A stretch of DNA of 64,000 nucleotides from Butyricimonas faecalis (GCF_003991565.1 NZ_CP032819.1:3038001-3102000), one strand, 5' to 3'; shown: positions 26,481 through 34,172, counted from the stretch's first letter. Numbers and translations: made by a program. The notes: generated from the letters alone by a model not told the origin.

Positions 26481-27911
26481 ATGAAAATGAAAAAACTAAT
26501 TTTATTAAGCATTATATTACTTGGAACATTTGCGCTGAAAGCACAGGTAATTAAAGGAAAATTTAATGATTATCATGGGGAAACAATAAAGATCAACATT
26601 GGAGGTTGTGATCGGGAAGCCCTTAAAATAGGAAGTGACGGATCGTTTGTATTCAACCCGGTGATCAGGTATGAAGGGCAAAAGTTTACTATAAATATGC
26701 CCGATGAAACTCGGATTCCGGTGTTAGTTGGTAAAGGAGAAGAGGTTCGCTTGGAGGTATCAAAAGACAAGGATGGGAAAACAATAGCTAAATTTTCCGG
26801 AGATAGAACGGATATTAATACCTATTTATTTGTTCACGCGAATCAATTATCATTAAAGGGTGTTAGAGGACAGAAATTTGCTACGTTTAAGGAATACTCG
26901 GCAAGTTTGGATCGCTTGAATAAAAAATTGGATCAATTACTGGATAAAGTTAAGGGAGATCAGGATCTTGTCGATGAATATCGGGTGGAAAAGAATGTGG
27001 ACATCATTTCGGCTAAAATCGGATTTGGAAGAGATGATGAAAAACTGGCTCTTGCAGATGCCGATTACATAAAATTTATGAAGTCGATAGATCTGAATGA
27101 TAGCGTAACCTTTAGAAAAGATCCTCGCAAAGCCTCGTTGGGTTATACGGGAATAGTAGCAAGAAGAATATCTTGGGAAGCAAAAAACAGGGCAACCGCT
27201 CAAGACGATCCCGCTAAATCTCTTATTAAAAATTTATTGATTCTTGACGAATTGGTGAGTAACCAGGAGATTAAAAATAGTGTTTCTCACTATTATGCCG
27301 TTATGTTTTATATGGGTGGGGGAAATGCTCACGCGAGAGAGTTTGTTGAGACTTTTAATAAAATAAATACAGATCCGGAACATCGTGCTTTTGTGAAATC
27401 AAGACCATTACCATCAAAGGATAATAATCTTGAAGCCGGATCCGTGGCTAAGGATTTTGAAATGCGTGATCGTGATGGTAATTTGGTGAAACTTTCAGAT
27501 TTTAAGGGAAAACTTGTTTATATGGATATCTGGGCAACATGGTGCGGACCGTGCGTGGAAGAGATTCCTAATATGGAAAAATTGTACCAATATTATAAAA
27601 ATGATCCAAGAATCCTGTTAGTGAGTGTATCCGTGGATAGTAAAAAGAACCTTTGGGAGAAAAAATTGAATGAAGACAAGCCTCAATGGCCTCAATATAT
27701 CGTTGACGGAACTTTAAAAGATAAATTGTACAATGAATACATGATAACCGGAATCCCTCGTTTTATGATGTTTGATAGTGAAGGTAAAATTATCACAATC
27801 AATGCACTGAGACCTTCTAACAGTAAGTTGATTCCGTTTATAGAGGAACAATTGGCTAAACCGAAAGAGATGAAAGGCCCCGGTGGTATGAAAATGATTA
27901 AACTAAAGTAA
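26481..27911 (+). CDS. exported TlpA-like thioredoxin with N-terminal DUF4369-type domain
   Basis: The protein (about 476 aa) has a signal peptide (LILLSIILLGTFALKAQ), a beta-rich N-terminal part resembling DUF4369 (VIKGKFNDYHGETIKINIGG), a helical middle and a C-terminal thioredoxin domain with an intact WCGPC redox motif (Cys355/Cys358). It should reduce or isomerise disulfides in the periplasm or at the outer membrane. It ends the sigma/FecR/SusC/SusD locus, 12 nt after SusD. The counterpart gene in the second locus has lost its first redox Cys. The start could be the ATG at 26481 or 26487. A palindromic repeat follows and probably ends transcription. Confidence 0.88.
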   Translation: MKMKKLILLSIILLGTFALKAQVIKGKFNDYHGETIKINIGGCDREALKIGSDGSFVFNPVIRYEGQKFTINMPDETRIPVLVGKGEEVRLEVSKDKDGKTIAKFSGDRTDINTYLFVHANQLSLKGVRGQKFATFKEYSASLDRLNKKLDQLLDKVKGDQDLVDEYRVEKNVDIISAKIGFGRDDEKLALADADYIKFMKSIDLNDSVTFRKDPRKASLGYTGIVARRISWEAKNRATAQDDPAKSLIKNLLILDELVSNQEIKNSVSHYYAVMFYMGGGNAHAREFVETFNKINTDPEHRAFVKSRPLPSKDNNLEAGSVAKDFEMRDRDGNLVKLSDFKGKLVYMDIWATWCGPCVEEIPNMEKLYQYYKNDPRILLVSVSVDSKKNLWEKKLNEDKPQWPQYIVDGTLKDKLYNEYMITGIPRFMMFDSEGKIITINALRPSNSKLIPFIEEQLAKPKEMKGPGGMKMIKLK

Positions 27912-27934
27912 TTTAAGATTCCTATAAACTATTG

Positions 27935-28046
27935 GAAGTTGTCCAACTCCTTCCCCTAACCCCTCTTCACATAGGTGCGAAAATAGCTTAGTAATCAGCT
28001 CTCCCCCTGTGTAAGGGGGAGTTGGAGGGGGTAGTTGGACAACTTC
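27935..28046. repeat. palindromic intergenic repeat, copy 1 (likely bidirectional terminator)
   Basis: The 112-bp element has perfect 13-bp terminal inverted repeats, GAAGTTGTCCAAC (27935-27947) and GTTGGACAACTTC (28034-28046), and an inner C-rich/G-rich pairing (CCCCTAACCCC near 27953; GGAGGGGG near 28024). It fills the gap between two convergent genes. Parts of it, such as CCCCTAACCCCTC, AATCAGC and GTTGGAC, recur in order at 43514-43626. Confidence 0.75.
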
Positions 28047-28048
28047 TT

Positions 28049-29140
28049 TTATTCATTCATAATGTCCGTCTGTCGGTCGATAGAGGCTTGGTGTATGGCC
28101 TTGAACACCCGCTCCACGAGTTCTTCACTCAAGTTATTCTTGCGAGCTTCTTCGAGAACTCGGGTCAATATTTTTTCCCAGCGGTCCGGTTGGAGAATGG
28201 TAATGTTGTTTTGTTTTTTATACATCCCGATCTCTTCAATAATCTTCATCCGGTTGGTGAGAGCTTCCATGATCGTGTTGTCCAGCGTATCGATTTTTTC
28301 CCGGAGTTCTTCCATGATTAAAGTATTGTTTGAATTGTTTGGATGTTCTTCCCGAATAACTAGATGAGTTAGAATTTGATTCAATTGATCGGGGGTAATT
28401 TGTTGAGAAGCATCACTTAATGCACAATCCGGATTCACGTGAGATTCGATAATTAATCCGTCAAATCCCAAGTCCATGGCTTTTTGTGATATTTCTTGGA
28501 TATACTCCCGGTGACCACTGATATGGCTGGGGTCACAAAAGAGCGGTAAATTCTTAATGCGTCGCTTTAATTCAATAGGTATTTGCCATTGAGGCATATT
28601 ACGATAGCGGGTACTGTTATAAGATGAAAACCCGCGATGAATAGCGCCTAATTTTGTAATACCACACAAATAGAGGCGTTCAAAAGCACCAATCCATAAT
28701 TCTATGTCCGGATTTACCGGATTCTTGACGAGAACCGGGATGTCAACTCCTTTCAGGGAGTCTGCGATTTCTTGAACGGCAAATGGATTTGCCGTGGAGC
28801 GGGCGCCAATCCATAACATATCCATCCCGTATTTCAATGCGGTTTCCACGTGATGAGCATTAGCGACTTCCGTGGAAATCTTCATTCCCAACTCTCGTTG
28901 GATATTTTGCAACCAAGGCAATCCTTTCACGCCAACTCCTTCAAAGCAATTCGGACGAGTCCGAGGTTTCCATATCCCGGCTCGTAAAACTTCTATTCCA
29001 TTGTTTTTCAATAAACTTGCAGTCTTAAAAAGTTGCTCTTCAGTTTCGGCACTGCAAGGACCTGCGATCATTAATGGACGTGTTTGTCGGGTAAACAAAT
29101 TCCACTCGGAATAAGATGGTATCTCTAATGCTTTGGTCAT
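28049..29140 (-). CDS. bifunctional DAHP synthase / chorismate mutase (type II)
   Basis: The N-terminal ~265 residues are a 3-deoxy-7-phosphoheptulonate synthase of the KDO8P-like (AroA-beta) class: MIAGPCSAET, GIWKPRTRPNCFEGVG, STEVANAHHVE, WIGARSTANPF, LVKNPVNPD, CDPSHISGHRE and IIESHVNPDCALSDA. The C-terminal ~90 residues form an AroQ chorismate mutase (LREKIDTLDNTIMEALTNRM). One protein thus performs the first step of the shikimate pathway and the step committing chorismate to Phe/Tyr. I place the start at the ATG at 29140; an in-frame TTG at 29164 lies inside a TATCTTTG promoter-like box. Upstream lie two tandem Tyr/Phe-rich leader peptides with terminators, consistent with control by aromatic aminoacyl-tRNA supply. 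Confidence 0.95.
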   Translation of the reverse strand: MTKALEIPSYSEWNLFTRQTRPLMIAGPCSAETEEQLFKTASLLKNNGIEVLRAGIWKPRTRPNCFEGVGVKGLPWLQNIQRELGMKISTEVANAHHVETALKYGMDMLWIGARSTANPFAVQEIADSLKGVDIPVLVKNPVNPDIELWIGAFERLYLCGITKLGAIHRGFSSYNSTRYRNMPQWQIPIELKRRIKNLPLFCDPSHISGHREYIQEISQKAMDLGFDGLIIESHVNPDCALSDASQQITPDQLNQILTHLVIREEHPNNSNNTLIMEELREKIDTLDNTIMEALTNRMKIIEEIGMYKKQNNITILQPDRWEKILTRVLEEARKNNLSEELVERVFKAIHQASIDRQTDIMNE

Positions 29141-29161
29141 TTTAACTACAAAATTAGAGTT

Positions 29162-29169
29162 CAAAGATA
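29162..29169 (-). promoter_or_regulatory. possible -7 box just upstream of DAHP synthase/chorismate mutase
   Basis: On the minus strand TATCTTTG (29169-29162) matches TAnnTTTG and lies 22 bases before the chosen ATG. No TTTG box is found 19-21 nt further upstream, where the preceding hairpin sits. It may give basal transcription independent of the attenuators, or be fortuitous. Confidence 0.4.
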
Positions 29170-29189
29170 TTCTTTTCTTTTCTAAAAAT

Positions 29190-29220
29190 GGAGCTATCCC
29201 TTTACTTTTTGGATAGCTCC
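29190..29220 (-). terminator. hairpin between the 45-aa ORF and DAHP synthase
   Basis: On the minus strand GGAGCTATCC (29220-29211) pairs perfectly with GGATAGCTCC (29199-29190), followed by ATTTTTAG. The loop AAAAAGTAAAG resembles the loop of the terminator-like hairpin at 43076-43104. It could be a third attenuator or the end of the leader transcript. Confidence 0.6.
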
Positions 29221-29239
29221 CGGAGGATGATGATGTGCT

Positions 29240-29377
29240 TTAACAAAATGTTCCGTGTTTAAAATTGAATTTAGATACTTTTTTAGCAGAAGTCTTCTTA
29301 CTTGATTTTTTGGAAAGGAATACACGGTTTTGTGTGTTCTTGTTTCCTGGCTGAAGATTTGATTTTTGTGTTTTCAT
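29240..29377 (-). CDS. small basic ORF (45 aa) in the DAHP synthase leader
   Basis: From an ATG at 29377, 45 codons run to a TAA at 29240. The product is strongly basic: Lys/Ser runs such as FLSKKSSKKTSAKKVSK occupy the middle, and it ends KHGTFC. It lies after the second leader-peptide terminator, so its transcription would depend on read-through of both attenuators. I do not recognise a family. It may be a nucleic-acid-binding micro-protein, a third leader, or non-coding. Confidence 0.4.
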   Translation of the reverse strand: MKTQKSNLQPGNKNTQNRVFLSKKSSKKTSAKKVSKFNFKHGTFC

Positions 29378-29415
29378 ACTTGTTTTTGTTTTATGTGTTA
29401 TGACAGATTTAAATG

Positions 29416-29443
29416 AAAAAACCCGGCTGGTTTCAGCCGGGTT
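29416..29443 (-). terminator. attenuator terminator 2 (after leader peptide 2)
   Basis: On the minus strand AACCCGGCTG pairs with CAGCCGGGTT around a 4-nt loop, followed by a run of Ts (29421-29416): a strong intrinsic terminator. Its 5' arm CCCGGCT (29441-29435) can instead pair with AGCTGGG (29500-29494) inside leader peptide 2, which would prevent termination. Confidence 0.85.
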
Positions 29444-29461
29444 GAATAAATATAATATGCG

Positions 29462-29563
29462 TTACTTACATTTTGCAGGTATTACAAGGTCATCCCAGCT
29501 ATTGTTGAGGCAATAATAATAGTAGAAATAATAACGACCTGTATGTGAAAAAATAGTATTCAT
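29462..29563 (-). CDS. leader peptide 2, Tyr/Phe-rich (33 aa), attenuator
   Basis: From the ATG at 29563, 33 codons include the run YYFYYYY (residues 11-17: six Tyr and one Phe in seven codons). Downstream RNA can form exclusive structures. Region 1 (29540-29530, overlapping the first Tyr codons) pairs with region 2 (29503-29487); region 2 (AGCTGGG, 29500-29494) pairs with the 5' arm of terminator 2. A ribosome stalled at the Tyr/Phe codons would mask region 1 and free region 2 to disrupt the terminator. This is the logic of trp/phe-type attenuation. The peptide is likely only a sensor. Confidence 0.8.
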   Translation of the reverse strand: MNTIFSHTGRYYFYYYYCLNNSWDDLVIPAKCK

Positions 29564-29584
29564 GTCTATGGTTTTAAATGAAAA

Positions 29585-29605
29585 AGGCCTCGAATTTCGG
29601 GGCCT
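29585..29605 (-). terminator. attenuator terminator 1 (after leader peptide 1)
   Basis: On the minus strand AGGCC (29605-29601) pairs with GGCCT (29589-29585), with a further inner CG/CG pairing, followed by five Ts. The stem is shorter than terminator 2. A GGGG at 29636-29633, just after the leader-1 stop codon, could pair with the CCCC of the 5' arm as a weak antiterminator. Confidence 0.65.
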
Positions 29606-29637
29606 CTATATTTTTAACAATCACAATATTTTCCCCT

Positions 29638-29694
29638 TTACTTTTCCGGAAAGTAATAATAGAAATAGTAATATGAGGTGTACATCGTGTTCAT
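29638..29694 (-). CDS. leader peptide 1, Tyr/Phe-rich (18 aa), attenuator
   Basis: The complete product is MNTMYTSYYYFYYYFPEK: seven Tyr and two Phe among 18 residues, including YYYFYYYF. It starts about 15 nt after the predicted transcription start, with a purine-rich AAGAAGAG just upstream as ribosome site. A terminator follows 33 nt after the stop. Such composition and position are the hallmark of amino-acid attenuator leaders (compare pheL). The next gene of known function downstream is DAHP synthase/chorismate mutase, which makes precursors of exactly these amino acids. Confidence 0.82.
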   Translation of the reverse strand: MNTMYTSYYYFYYYFPEK

Positions 29695-29714
29695 TCTCTT
29701 CTTATTGTTCGAGA

Positions 29715-29745
29715 CAAATATAGGCATTCTGAAATATAAAACAAA
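29715..29745 (-). promoter_or_regulatory. promoter of the Tyr/Phe leader-peptide transcript
   Basis: On the minus strand TTTG (29745-29742), a 19-nt spacer and TATATTTG (29722-29715) form a perfect Bacteroidota promoter. It fires toward leader peptide 1, leader peptide 2, the 45-aa ORF and the DAHP synthase gene. Confidence 0.85.
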
Positions 29746-29776
29746 TAAGCAAGAAGAAAAGTTAGGAGAAAAAGTC

Positions 29777-29784
29777 TAACTTTG
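29777..29784 (+). promoter_or_regulatory. promoter -7 box of polA
   Basis: TAACTTTG matches TAnnTTTG and lies 25 bases before the polA ATG at 29809. No convincing -33 box was found. It is divergent from the leader-peptide promoter, about 55 bp away. Confidence 0.55.
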
Positions 29785-29808
29785 TGTGGATTAATTTGAA
29801 AAGGAAAG

Positions 29809-32511
29809 ATGATGACTAACGAGGAGAAAAAATTGTACTTGCTGGATGCTTACGCGTTGATTTACCGTTCATATTACGCGTTTATCAATAATCCCCGAAT
29901 TACGACAACGGGAATAAATACATCAGCTACTTTCGGTTTTTTTAATTTTTTACTGGAATTGCTTGAATTGGAAAAACCGACCCATCTGGCAGTAGTTTTC
30001 GACCCGGAAGGTCCTACTTTCCGTCATGAAATGTACCCGCCCTACAAAGCCCAGCGTCCCCCCATGCCTGAAGACTTGAAAAAGTCGGTCCCTTATATTA
30101 AACGAATCATTGAAGGATTAGGAATTAAATCGATTGTTGTCAGCGGCTTTGAGGCCGACGATGTGATCGGAACGCTGGCCAAACGGGGAGAAAAAGAAGG
30201 TTTTCAGGTGTACATGATCACGCCGGATAAAGATTATGCCCAATTGGTCAGCGAGCGGGTGTTCATGTATAAACCGGGGCGTGCCGGAAACAAGTCTGAA
30301 GTGTGGGGTATTCCGGAAGTATTGGATCATTTCGGGATCGAACGGGTGGAACAAGTGATCGATATTCTTGGCTTGATGGGCGACACGGCGGATAACGTGC
30401 CGGGATGTGATGGTGTCGGACCCAAAAGTGCCGCGACATTGATTTATAAATATGGAAGCATAGAAGGGGTATATCAACATATAGATGAACTGAAAGGCAA
30501 ACAAAAAGAACGTTTGTTGTGTTGCCGGGATACCGTCTTTTTGTCGAAAGAACTGGTGACGATCAACACGGAAGTCCCCACGGAAGTGAAAGCTGAAGAT
30601 TTGGTTTTAGGCGAGATTCAAGACGCGGTATTGAAGCCGATCTTTGACGAGTTAGAGCTTTTCTCTCTGGCAAAGCGAGTGTTCACGATAGAACACGAGG
30701 AAAATTTGGTAGAAACGATTCACTCGGAAGAAGTCGATTACCGGGAAATCACTACCGTGGCAGAACGGGACGAGTTGCTTCAGCAGCTGAAAAAAGCCCC
30801 GGAATACGTGCTGAACGTGATCTTTGGCGACGGAACGATTTATAACTCTTATCCGGACTATCTATGTTTCTCAACAGCCGTAAATACGGCTTGTTATCTG
30901 CGATTACCTTCAGCGAAAGATAAAGCGGAGGAAGTGATTCGTCTATTTAAACCTATTCTTGAAGATAAGGATAAAACTTTGATCTCGAATGACGTGAAGG
31001 ACGATATCATCTGGTTAAGAAGAGCCGGGGTCGAAATCCTAAATAAAATATTTGATGTCAAGATCGCCCACTACGTGCTACAACCGGATAGTTCCCATGA
31101 ATTGGAACGCATTGCATTGGAAATGCTGAATTATCGCTTGATAAAAGGAGATAATACCGAGAATCCTCAATTATCCCTGTTCCCTGATGAAGATTCCAAG
31201 AAAGACAAGGACTTTGCGGAACGTACGGATATCTTATTTCGCTTGAAAGGAAAACTGGAAGAGGCGTTACAGGAAGTCGGGCTTTATAAACTATATGAAG
31301 AAATTGAAATGCCCTTGGTATCCGTCCTGGCCGACATGGAATACGAGGGGGTAGCCATTGATAAAGCGGCACTGGATGAGTTATCCGAGGACTTGAAGAT
31401 AAGAATCGCGGAGACGGAGAAAATTATATTTGAAATGGCCGGCAAAGAATTCAATATCAGCTCCCCCAAACAACTGGGCGAAATTTTGTTCGACCAAATG
31501 AATATTGATCCCGGCAACAAGAAAACCAAAACCGGTCAATACAGTACCTCCGAACAGGTATTATCCAAATTGGAAGATGCACACCCGATTGTCGGACATA
31601 TACTTAATTACCGGGGATTAAAGAAATTGTTGACTACCTATGCGGAGGCTTTACCCACGTACATTGATCCGGCTACCGGAAAAATACACACGCATTTTAA
31701 CCAAGCGGAAGCCGCTACCGGAAGATTGAGTAGCTTGAATCCGAACTTGCAGAATATACCTATCCGGACGGCCGAAGGTCGTAACATTCGAAAAGCCTTT
31801 ATCACGGGTGATCCGGATTACGGGTTTTTCTCGGCCGATTATTCGCAGGTAGAGCTGAGATTGATGGCGCATTTAAGTGGCACGCCGGAATTGATCAACG
31901 CATTCTTGCGAGGCGAGGATGTGCATGCTGCAACGGCATCCAAGATTTATCACGTGCCCTTGGAAGAGGTGACCCCGGAGATGAGGCGACGAGCGAAAAC
32001 GGCTAATTTCGGAATTATTTACGGCATTTCGGCTTGGGGATTGGCAGAACGGCTGAAAATATCCCGGAAAGAGGGGAAGGAATTGATTGATGGCTATTTT
32101 GCCCTTTATCCCGGAGTGAAACGTTACATGGAGGAATCCGTGGAGAAAGCCCGGAAAAAAGGGTACGTGGAGACGATTATGGGGCGCCGTCGTTATCTGA
32201 GAGATATAAATTCCCGGAACGCGGTTGTTCGGGGTGTTGCCGAGCGAAACGCGGTGAACGCTCCTATTCAGGGGTCGGCTGCCGATATTATTAAGAAAGC
32301 GATGATATGTATTCATCAAAAATTAAAAGAACGGGGATTACGTTCCAAGATGATCTTGCAGGTGCATGACGAGTTGAATTTCAAATGTCACCACGAAGAA
32401 GTCGAGGAATTGAAGAACCTCGTGGTGGATTGCATGGAACATGTCGTAAGCCTCTCCGTACCTTTAACCGTGGGAACCGGCTACGGGAAAAGCTGGTACG
32501 AGGCGCACTAA
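29809..32511 (+). CDS. polA: DNA polymerase I
   Basis: The protein (900 aa) fills and repairs DNA gaps and removes primers. The N-terminal 5'-3' exonuclease is intact (FEADDVIGTLAK, GLMGDTADNVPGCDGVGPKS). The C-terminal polymerase carries motif A (DYSQVELRLMAHL), motif B (RRRAKTANFGIIYGIS) and motif C (QVHDELNF). In between, the place where the proofreading exonuclease usually reads DTET reads PEYVLNVIFGDG (residues 331-342), so the metal-binding Asp and Glu look lost and proofreading is probably absent. Two adjacent ATGs (29809, 29812) follow a GGAAAG ribosome site. Codon use here is more GC-rich than in the preceding loci. Confidence 0.96.
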   Translation: MMTNEEKKLYLLDAYALIYRSYYAFINNPRITTTGINTSATFGFFNFLLELLELEKPTHLAVVFDPEGPTFRHEMYPPYKAQRPPMPEDLKKSVPYIKRIIEGLGIKSIVVSGFEADDVIGTLAKRGEKEGFQVYMITPDKDYAQLVSERVFMYKPGRAGNKSEVWGIPEVLDHFGIERVEQVIDILGLMGDTADNVPGCDGVGPKSAATLIYKYGSIEGVYQHIDELKGKQKERLLCCRDTVFLSKELVTINTEVPTEVKAEDLVLGEIQDAVLKPIFDELELFSLAKRVFTIEHEENLVETIHSEEVDYREITTVAERDELLQQLKKAPEYVLNVIFGDGTIYNSYPDYLCFSTAVNTACYLRLPSAKDKAEEVIRLFKPILEDKDKTLISNDVKDDIIWLRRAGVEILNKIFDVKIAHYVLQPDSSHELERIALEMLNYRLIKGDNTENPQLSLFPDEDSKKDKDFAERTDILFRLKGKLEEALQEVGLYKLYEEIEMPLVSVLADMEYEGVAIDKAALDELSEDLKIRIAETEKIIFEMAGKEFNISSPKQLGEILFDQMNIDPGNKKTKTGQYSTSEQVLSKLEDAHPIVGHILNYRGLKKLLTTYAEALPTYIDPATGKIHTHFNQAEAATGRLSSLNPNLQNIPIRTAEGRNIRKAFITGDPDYGFFSADYSQVELRLMAHLSGTPELINAFLRGEDVHAATASKIYHVPLEEVTPEMRRRAKTANFGIIYGISAWGLAERLKISRKEGKELIDGYFALYPGVKRYMEESVEKARKKGYVETIMGRRRYLRDINSRNAVVRGVAERNAVNAPIQGSAADIIKKAMICIHQKLKERGLRSKMILQVHDELNFKCHHEEVEELKNLVVDCMEHVVSLSVPLTVGTGYGKSWYEAH

Positions 32512-32538
32512 TTGTAGAATATAAAGATATTGTTGGGA

Positions 32539-33339
32539 ATGTTGGACGAGCCAATTGATTCAGTTATAACGGATAGTATCGTTCCGGTGCAGGACTCTGC
32601 GGAAAGACTGGCCTCATTGTTAAAAGAGGCGGCCTCCTGGAAACCTATGTTGCCTTTTGACACGTTGACAAATCAGGTGGAATTAGTAGAAGGGATTCCT
32701 TTGAACGGGGAGAAAATGAACATTGAATTCATTTCCAGTATTCTGATTTACACGGTTATATATCTTGTTTTTATCGCTTTGTTGCGTCTGCGGGGAAGAG
32801 GGTTTCTCACGACGGTGTACACCTATTTTTTCAACCGTAAAAGAGGAGCCAGTTTGCAATCGGAAGGCGGGATGCCGAACTACTTTTTTGTTTTTTTGTC
32901 CGTTTGTCTTTCCTTCTCGATCTTGTCTATATTGTTGACTTTTTTAATGGATCCTCCCTTTGCATTCTTTCATGCTTTAATCTATTTCCTGATCATTTTC
33001 GGTTACTACTTTTTAGTCCTGGGACTTGTGCGACTTTTCGGATGGACATTTAATGGAAGACATTGCGCGTCAGAGATCATCTTGAATCTGCGCACCAGCG
33101 CGATCGTATTGGGATTATCGATTTCTCCCTTTGTGCTAGCCTTGTTCTACGTGCAAGCTGTGGCAGTAGATATGTTATTGTATGTCATTTTAGGAATAGG
33201 TATCATTATACTGATTTTCAGATTTATAAGATTGATTAAAATATTATATGGATATAGAGTTTCAATTTTGTATATGATTTTGTACCTTTGTGGGCTCGAA
33301 ATATTGCCGATTCTTGTCTTGTACAAGCTATTGGGATAA
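32539..33339 (+). CDS. DUF4271 integral membrane protein
   Basis: The protein (266 aa) has a ~55-residue hydrophilic N-terminus and about seven hydrophobic helices (from ISSILIYTVIYLVFIALLRL to the C-terminus). It matches the Bacteroidota DUF4271 family by size, helix pattern and position directly before hemD. The function is unknown; the constant link with hemD suggests, without proof, an envelope role tied to haem synthesis. The ATG at 32539 is preferred to the TTG at 32530. Confidence 0.8.
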   Translation: MLDEPIDSVITDSIVPVQDSAERLASLLKEAASWKPMLPFDTLTNQVELVEGIPLNGEKMNIEFISSILIYTVIYLVFIALLRLRGRGFLTTVYTYFFNRKRGASLQSEGGMPNYFFVFLSVCLSFSILSILLTFLMDPPFAFFHALIYFLIIFGYYFLVLGLVRLFGWTFNGRHCASEIILNLRTSAIVLGLSISPFVLALFYVQAVAVDMLLYVILGIGIIILIFRFIRLIKILYGYRVSILYMILYLCGLEILPILVLYKLLG

Positions 33340-33375
33340 GTAAGAGAAGTTAGTGTAATTTTAAAACAGAAAGAG

Positions 33376-34140
33376 TTGAAAATAAAAAAGATACTAGTTT
33401 CGCAGCCAAAGCCGACAACCGAGAAATCTCCGTATTTTGATTTGGCAGAAGAATTTGGATTGAAATTAGAATTCAAATCATTTATAAAGGTAGAAGGTGT
33501 CACGGCAAAAGAATTTCGTCAAGAGAGAATAAATATTCTCGATTTTACCGGGATCGTCTTTACCAGTCGTACGGCTATTGACCATTTCTTCCGAATCTGT
33601 ACCGAAATGAGGGTAACCGTTCCCGACACGATGAAGTATTTCTGTATATCAGAGGCAATTGCTTTCTATCTTCAGAAATATATCGTGTACCGTAAGAGAA
33701 AAATTTTCTACGGGGACAAAAAAGTCGAGGATATGACGAAAATTTTGTTGAAGCACAAAACCGAAAACTTCCTGGTACCGGTTTCCGACGTGCATAAAGA
33801 AAATATCCCCGCTTTGATGGATGAACTACACCTGAAGTACACGAAATCCATATTTTATAAAACCGTGTCCAGTGATGTAGCCTCCGAAATTCCGGATTTG
33901 AAAGAGTATGACATCTTGGCGTTCTACACCCCGGCCGGTATCAAATCGTTGTTCCACAACTACCCGAATTTTGAACAGGGTTCGACGATTATCGCGGCCT
34001 TCGGCGAGGCAACAGCCGAGGCGGTGGAAGAGGCAGGCTTGAGGCTTGATATAAAAGCCCCCACGGAAAAAGCCCCTTCGATGACCATGGCGCTGGAACA
34101 GTTCATTAAGGTTTACAACAAAGAAAATAAATCAAAATAG
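33376..34140 (+). CDS. hemD: uroporphyrinogen-III synthase
   Basis: HemD closes hydroxymethylbilane into uroporphyrinogen III in tetrapyrrole synthesis. The 254-aa protein shows the weakly conserved HemD pattern: ILVSQPKPTTEKSPYFDLAE, GIVFTSRTAIDHFF, ILAFYTPAGIKSLFHN and TIIAAFGEATAEAVEEAG. Translation appears to start at a TTG (33376) behind AGAAAGAG. A TACCTTTG box within the upstream gene (33283-33290) may drive it. A strong hairpin just after the stop ends transcription. Confidence 0.88.
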   Translation: MKIKKILVSQPKPTTEKSPYFDLAEEFGLKLEFKSFIKVEGVTAKEFRQERINILDFTGIVFTSRTAIDHFFRICTEMRVTVPDTMKYFCISEAIAFYLQKYIVYRKRKIFYGDKKVEDMTKILLKHKTENFLVPVSDVHKENIPALMDELHLKYTKSIFYKTVSSDVASEIPDLKEYDILAFYTPAGIKSLFHNYPNFEQGSTIIAAFGEATAEAVEEAGLRLDIKAPTEKAPSMTMALEQFIKVYNKENKSK

Positions 34141-34142
34141 GA

Positions 34143-34172
34143 AAATGGACATCAAACGATGTCCATTTTTTG
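34143..34172 (+). terminator. hemD terminator
   Basis: AAAATGGACATC (34143-34154) pairs with GATGTCCATTTT around an AAAC loop and runs into Ts (to 34171). It directly precedes the rnpA promoter box. An in-frame ATG lies inside this hairpin and is not a plausible rnpA start. Confidence 0.85.

Noticed and set aside
29141-29164. TTG start extending DAHP synthase by eight residues
   Set aside because: The TTG is part of a TATCTTTG promoter-like box and the added residues are not typical of the family.
29638-29694. Tyr-rich 18-aa ORF as a RiPP precursor
   Set aside because: No modification enzymes are nearby, and the terminator right after it plus the downstream aromatic-pathway gene fit an attenuator leader better.
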